Assembly: GCA_004799435.1 (NCBI GenBank)
Contig: SSMV01000110.1
Span: 1 to 56,025 of the forward strand
Direction: 5' to 3'
Length of the DNA: 56,025 nt
From: Bradyrhizobium sp.
GTDB taxonomy: Bacteria; Pseudomonadota; Alphaproteobacteria; Rhizobiales; Beijerinckiaceae
A program made the position numbers and the translations under genes. Shown one piece after another: positions 53,055 to 56,025 of this stretch. Each line of letters starts with the position of its first letter. Positions within the stretch are counted from its first letter, which is position 1. The notes beneath the pieces are model-generated. The model was not told the origin of the DNA and did not search any database. It worked only from the letters and a program-made list of their open reading frames with translations.

Positions 53055-53324
53055 ATGGCTGAGCGAGACGATGAAAATCCATTTGATGTTCCCGATCTTG
53101 GCGAGACGATTGCCGCCGCAGCGGCGGGCGCTGGAGACCCGCGTTTCGTTTATGAGGGCTCGGAGCCGTGGCGGGCTCGGCTTGATTATCGCCAGCGTAT
53201 CGGCATTCGGGCGCAACTGCGGACGCGCCAACACATGGTTGGCGGCCGATGCCGCGTCGGTTGCGACGTATCGACCCTGTGGCCGCCGGGATACGGCCGC
53301 GTCAGGCCGCGACGGAGGCGATGA
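53055..53324 (+). CDS. Small hypothetical protein of the phage-like module
   Basis: An 89-residue frame starting at ATG 53055 after GAAAGA. The N-terminal half looks coherent and acidic (ERDDENPFDVPDLGETIAAAAAGAGDPRFVYEG), while the end is arginine-rich and may be out of its original frame. No family is recognised. A further short frame (22 codons, 53320-53388) overlaps its stop. It may be a degraded gene. Confidence 0.35.
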   Translation: MAERDDENPFDVPDLGETIAAAAAGAGDPRFVYEGSEPWRARLDYRQRIGIRAQLRTRQHMVGGRCRVGCDVSTLWPPGYGRVRPRRRR

Positions 53325-53561
53325 TTGCGGCGGCGCGGAGTCGACATTGGCATTGGCGTGGCGTCGAAGACTTGCTGGGGACTCGGTGAGGAGGAACGCG
53401 AGTCCGAGCGCGCAGTTAATTGTGGCGGGACCTGACTCAATTCGGATTCCGAGTTGTGGCGACATGAGGCGGAGTTGAAATCGAGGCCACGCCGGGTCGT
53501 TTGCGGCGACACTTGGCGCGAAGCAGAAAGCTCTGAAATCAATAGGAGTCGCATTGCGGAA

Positions 53562-54065
53562 ATGGCCATGACGATGAAGGCGAAAGATGAAGCCGCCGGA
53601 ACCGGTGCCGGCAAGGCCGCGCGGCGACTCCCGGTCCGACCGAGCTTCGATGGCTCCTGTGCGCTTCATAATTACATGCACGAGCAATTTGCCCAGGAAG
53701 TTGCGCGCCTATCCGAACAGGATGCGCTCGGCAGAGCCGGCGAGGACGCCTATGCGGCGGTGGGCTTCACTCGCCATCGTCAGAACCACATAAGGCTGCT
53801 GCGACGTGAGCGCGTGGCAAGGCGCATTGCGTGGCTTCGCTGCGAGCGCGAGGCGGCCGCGCAAGCCGCGCGCATGTCGCCTGGCAAGGTCATTGAGGAA
53901 CTGCACGCGCGCGGCATCGAACGGTTCGACGATCTTGTTGAGCGAAATGCCGCCGGCGTCGTCTGCGTTCGTGATTTGAGTTCTTGTCTGCCGGTCGAGA
54001 TTGGAATCGGCGCGCTCAAGTTGGCGCATCAGGCATTTGGAATCAAATCACCGATCGGTAGCTGA
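53562..54065 (+). CDS. Terminase-small-subunit-like protein
   Basis: A 167-residue protein. After a basic N-terminal tail, the pattern DAYAAVGFTRHRQNHIRLLRRERVARRIAWLRCERE fits the helix-turn-helix of phage terminase small subunits (a Ser/Thr-rich family that usually reads AYxxAGF...Nxxxxl...v..Ri..lr). The next part, VIEELHARGIERFDDLVERNAAGVV, is also seen in such proteins. No large terminase gene follows: 200 bases later lies the stump of a chromosomal transporter gene. The start ATG 53562 is tentative; an AGGAG lies about 14 bases upstream. Confidence 0.5.
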   Translation: MAMTMKAKDEAAGTGAGKAARRLPVRPSFDGSCALHNYMHEQFAQEVARLSEQDALGRAGEDAYAAVGFTRHRQNHIRLLRRERVARRIAWLRCEREAAAQAARMSPGKVIEELHARGIERFDDLVERNAAGVVCVRDLSSCLPVEIGIGALKLAHQAFGIKSPIGS

Positions 54066-54264
54066 GCAGCCCATGGAGGTGCACGCGCTCGGAGATGATC
54101 TACGGCGTTTCGCTGCGTGGAGCGGTAGCAGGCTTCGAGGGTCGTCGCGTCGCGCTATCCACCGATCGACCTCAGTAAACGGTGAGCTTGCCGCCCGACG
54201 TTTGACCAGGCCAGTCTAAAGTGGAATTTTCTAGCTTTCCGTGGTCCAGAAATTCGGAGGCAGG

Positions 54265-54690
54265 TCACTGTCGCGATACGGGAAAGAGTAGAAACACCGC
54301 CGAGAAGACGGCTGGAATCAAGGTTCCGCCGGAGAAGCCTTGCAAGACTCGCCACGCGATCAGCGTGGCGAAGCCGCCGCTCGCCGCGCAGCCCAGAGAA
54401 GCGAGCGTGAACGTTACGGTCGACGTCACGAATAGCCAGCGCATGCTGAGGACGCGGGTGAGGAAACCCGTCAGCGGGATCGCGATCACTTCGGCGATGA
54501 GATAGGCGGTTTGCACCCAGCTCATTTCGTCGGGCGGGATCGCCAGCGCGCTTTGGATCGTCGGCAGAGAGGTCGACACGACTTGCACGTCGAGGATCGC
54601 CATGAACATGCCAATGCACATCATGACAAAGCCGATCGATGTCGCGCCCGTCGTCGGCGCTGCGGCTTTCTGCTCAGGCGCGTTCGACAT
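54265..54690 (-). pseudogene. Truncated MFS transporter (DHA2/EmrB-QacA type)
   Basis: A 141-residue N-terminal fragment of a 14-helix drug/proton antiporter, whose normal length is about 500 residues. It begins at ATG 54690 and includes helix 1 with MAILDVQVVSTSLPTIQ, the loop EMSWVQTAYLIAE, and the conserved GGTLIPAVFSAVFLLFP. The family sequence then ends: three unrelated codons and a stop follow at 54265. The rest of the gene is absent downstream, where the phage-like module begins. The start overlaps the stop of the methyltransferase-like gene by 17 bases, so it was the third gene of that operon. Confidence 0.85.
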
Positions 54691-55180
54691 AGCGCAATTC
54701 AGCCAGGGCCGCGTTCTCCGCCCGGACGCGGATCGATAGAACCAGCGCATTGGCAATCGAGAACGCCAGCGCCAACCAGGGCAGGCCGAGGCAGAGCGGC
54801 AGAACCGCGATCTCACCGACAACGATGAGATAGTTTGGATGCGAGAGAAAGCGGTAGGGGCCGTTCCTCACGATGGGAGCCCCGGGAAGAACGATGATGC
54901 GCGTTGTCCAACGCCGACCCAGCGTCGTCAAAGTCCAGAATCGCAGGAGCTGCAGGACCAGAAAACAAGTTAGCCAAATCGGATCGAGCGGCTGCGCTCG
55001 GCCGAACAGCCAGAGACCGCCAAGCCAAAGCGCATGCAGCAGCACGATTGCCGGATAATGCGCCGAGCCAACTTCATGCGCGCCCTTGGCGAGCAAGGCT
55101 GCGGTGTTGCGGCGAGCAAACCAAAGCTCGGCCAGCCTTTCAACGGTGACGGCGACCACAAGGAAGACGGCTGGCGTCAC
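54674..55180 (-). CDS. Isoprenylcysteine-carboxyl-methyltransferase-like protein
   Basis: A 168-residue membrane methyltransferase with four or five helices. The family mark is the segment GPYRFLSHPNYLIVVGEI, with the SAM-binding HPNY motif, and RVRAENAALAEL near the C-terminus. Next to bacterial type III polyketide synthases such proteins (SrsB type) methylate phenolic lipids. The start GTG at 55180 overlaps the polyketide synthase stop by four bases, so they are translated together. Confidence 0.88.
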   Translation of the reverse strand: MTPAVFLVVAVTVERLAELWFARRNTAALLAKGAHEVGSAHYPAIVLLHALWLGGLWLFGRAQPLDPIWLTCFLVLQLLRFWTLTTLGRRWTTRIIVLPGAPIVRNGPYRFLSHPNYLIVVGEIAVLPLCLGLPWLALAFSIANALVLSIRVRAENAALAELRYVERA

Positions 55181-56025
55181 GCGGCGCTCCGCAGAGAGAC
55201 GCTGCTGACGGTGAACCCCGGCCCCATCGCGGAAAGAAGCGTGCGCGAGGGAAGCCCGGCCTGAATGAGGCGCTCGAGAACGAAGAGCGCCGTGGGGGCC
55301 GACATATTGCCGAAGTCGGCCAGCACCGTGCGTTCGTGATCAAGTGCGCCCTGCTGCAAAGACAGAGCCCGCTCCAATGCTGTGATGACCTTGGCGCCGC
55401 CGGGATGGCAGGCAAAGCGGTCAACATCGGTCAGCGCCAAACCCGCCCGCCCAAGGATGCTGGCGATCGCCGGAGCGATGTGTTGCTCGGCAAATGGCGG
55501 GATGGACCGATCGAAAATCACGCCGAACCCTTCGGGGTCGACGCTCCAACCCATGATGTCGAGCGTATCAGGCCAGTTATGCTGGCCGCTCATTTCGACT
55601 GCGGCGACGCCCGCCTCGCAAGCCCGTAGGACGCAGGCGGCCGATCCGTCGCCGAACAGGGCCGTCGCAACGATATTTGCCTTTGTCAATTGATCGAGGC
55701 GGAAGGCGAGCGTGCAAACTTCGACCACGACCAGCAACACAATCCCGCCAGGGCGCGATTGCGCCAGGCGAGATGCGATCGACAGACCGGAAACGCCGCC
55801 GGCGCAGCCAAGACCGAAGACGGGCACGCGCTCGACGTCCGAACGAAAGCCAACGCGTCCGGCGGCCCTTGCTTCGAGACTCGGCGTGGCTATGCCTGTC
55901 GATGAGACGGTGACCACCGTATCGACCTCGGCCGCGCGGACGCCGGCGGCTTCGAGGGCTTTGGTCGCCGCATCGACGAAGAGCTGGGTGGCTCCGTCAA
56001 GATATGCGCTCGTTCGCTGCGGCCA
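55177..56025 (-). CDS. Type III polyketide synthase (partial, continues beyond the window)
   Basis: A 282-residue C-terminal part of a chalcone/stilbene-synthase-like enzyme; the frame is open to the window edge, and the GTG at 55917 is not its start. The catalytic cysteine lies in VFGLGCAGG, the histidine in FACHPGGAKVI and the asparagine in GNMSAPTALFVLERL, so the Cys-His-Asn triad is complete. The C-terminal GPGF segment is a variant of the GFGPG motif. Together with the ICMT-like gene it suggests synthesis of an alkylresorcinol- or alkylpyrone-type lipid from fatty acyl-CoA and malonyl-CoA. Confidence 0.9.
   Translation of the reverse strand, partial: WPQRTSAYLDGATQLFVDAATKALEAAGVRAAEVDTVVTVSSTGIATPSLEARAAGRVGFRSDVERVPVFGLGCAGGVSGLSIASRLAQSRPGGIVLLVVVEVCTLAFRLDQLTKANIVATALFGDGSAACVLRACEAGVAAVEMSGQHNWPDTLDIMGWSVDPEGFGVIFDRSIPPFAEQHIAPAIASILGRAGLALTDVDRFACHPGGAKVITALERALSLQQGALDHERTVLADFGNMSAPTALFVLERLIQAGLPSRTLLSAMGPGFTVSSVSLRSAA

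Noticed and set aside
52977-53687. Minus-strand open frame of 236 codons over the end of the phage-like module
   Set aside because: No domain, Arg/Ser/Pro-rich text, and it runs against all neighbouring genes of the module.
1-56025. CRISPR array
   Set aside because: No regularly spaced short repeats and no cas gene were seen; the repeats present are two long dispersed copies.

Overview
The window looks like chromosomal DNA of a GC-rich alphaproteobacterium. Hyphomicrobiales, perhaps near Beijerinckiaceae or Methylocystaceae, is an inference and not a proven placement. The grounds are alphaproteobacterial small families (DUF1467, DUF6489, an NDUFS4-type complex I subunit), a COQ10/RatA START protein next to cinA, an AapJ-type binding protein, a ceramide-glucosyltransferase-like enzyme and strong G/C bias at third codon positions.

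Positions 1-20.8 kb are a gene-dense core: YyaL-like thioredoxin-fold protein, YdeI-like protein, nucleoside hydrolase, a divergent pair of DJ-1/PfpI proteins (one a GlxA-type regulator), metC, an amino-acid binding protein, two tandem cyclic-nucleotide-binding membrane proteins, ppiD-trpE, tpiA-secG-DUF1467-ratA, cinA, aspS, DUF6489, two glycosyltransferases, tRNA-Pro(UGG), an NDUFS4-type subunit and tRNA-Arg(UCU).

A P4-type integrase follows the tRNA-Arg directly and opens an accessory region (20.8-35.4 kb). It carries a PAS-GAF-GGDEF-EAL protein, two copies of a roughly 247-bp dispersed repeat (25951-26197 and 32640-32885), small calcium-fold-like proteins, apbE, and a redox-flavoured module. 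That module consists of an HxlR regulator, a CDGSH/ferredoxin/globin fusion, a Cys-less isochorismatase-family hydrolase with a small coupled partner, and two matching operator palindromes. A lipoprotein, a broken SRAP (YedK) gene and another broken gene lie at its right end.

Positions 35.4-45.5 kb hold a PAP2 phosphatase and GT21-like glycosyltransferase, two small conserved-looking proteins, a GNAT enzyme, a TylF-type methyltransferase, and a three-gene minus-strand locus: an N,N-dimethylformamidase-like protein, a lysozyme-like protein and a 941-residue TIR-nSTAND-TM-SUMF1 protein. This locus is the best candidate here for an undescribed, defence-like system.

Positions 45.5-56.0 kb hold a Wzx-like flippase, a stand-alone GT51 transglycosylase, an IS3 remnant, and a phage-like plus-strand module (excisionase-like HTH, ParB-MT-A70 methyltransferase fusion, winged-helix protein, terminase-small-subunit-like protein). 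The module abuts an MFS transporter gene truncated at 54265. Upstream of that stump lie an isoprenylcysteine-methyltransferase-like gene and a type III polyketide synthase that runs off the window edge, so the three formed one operon before the truncation.
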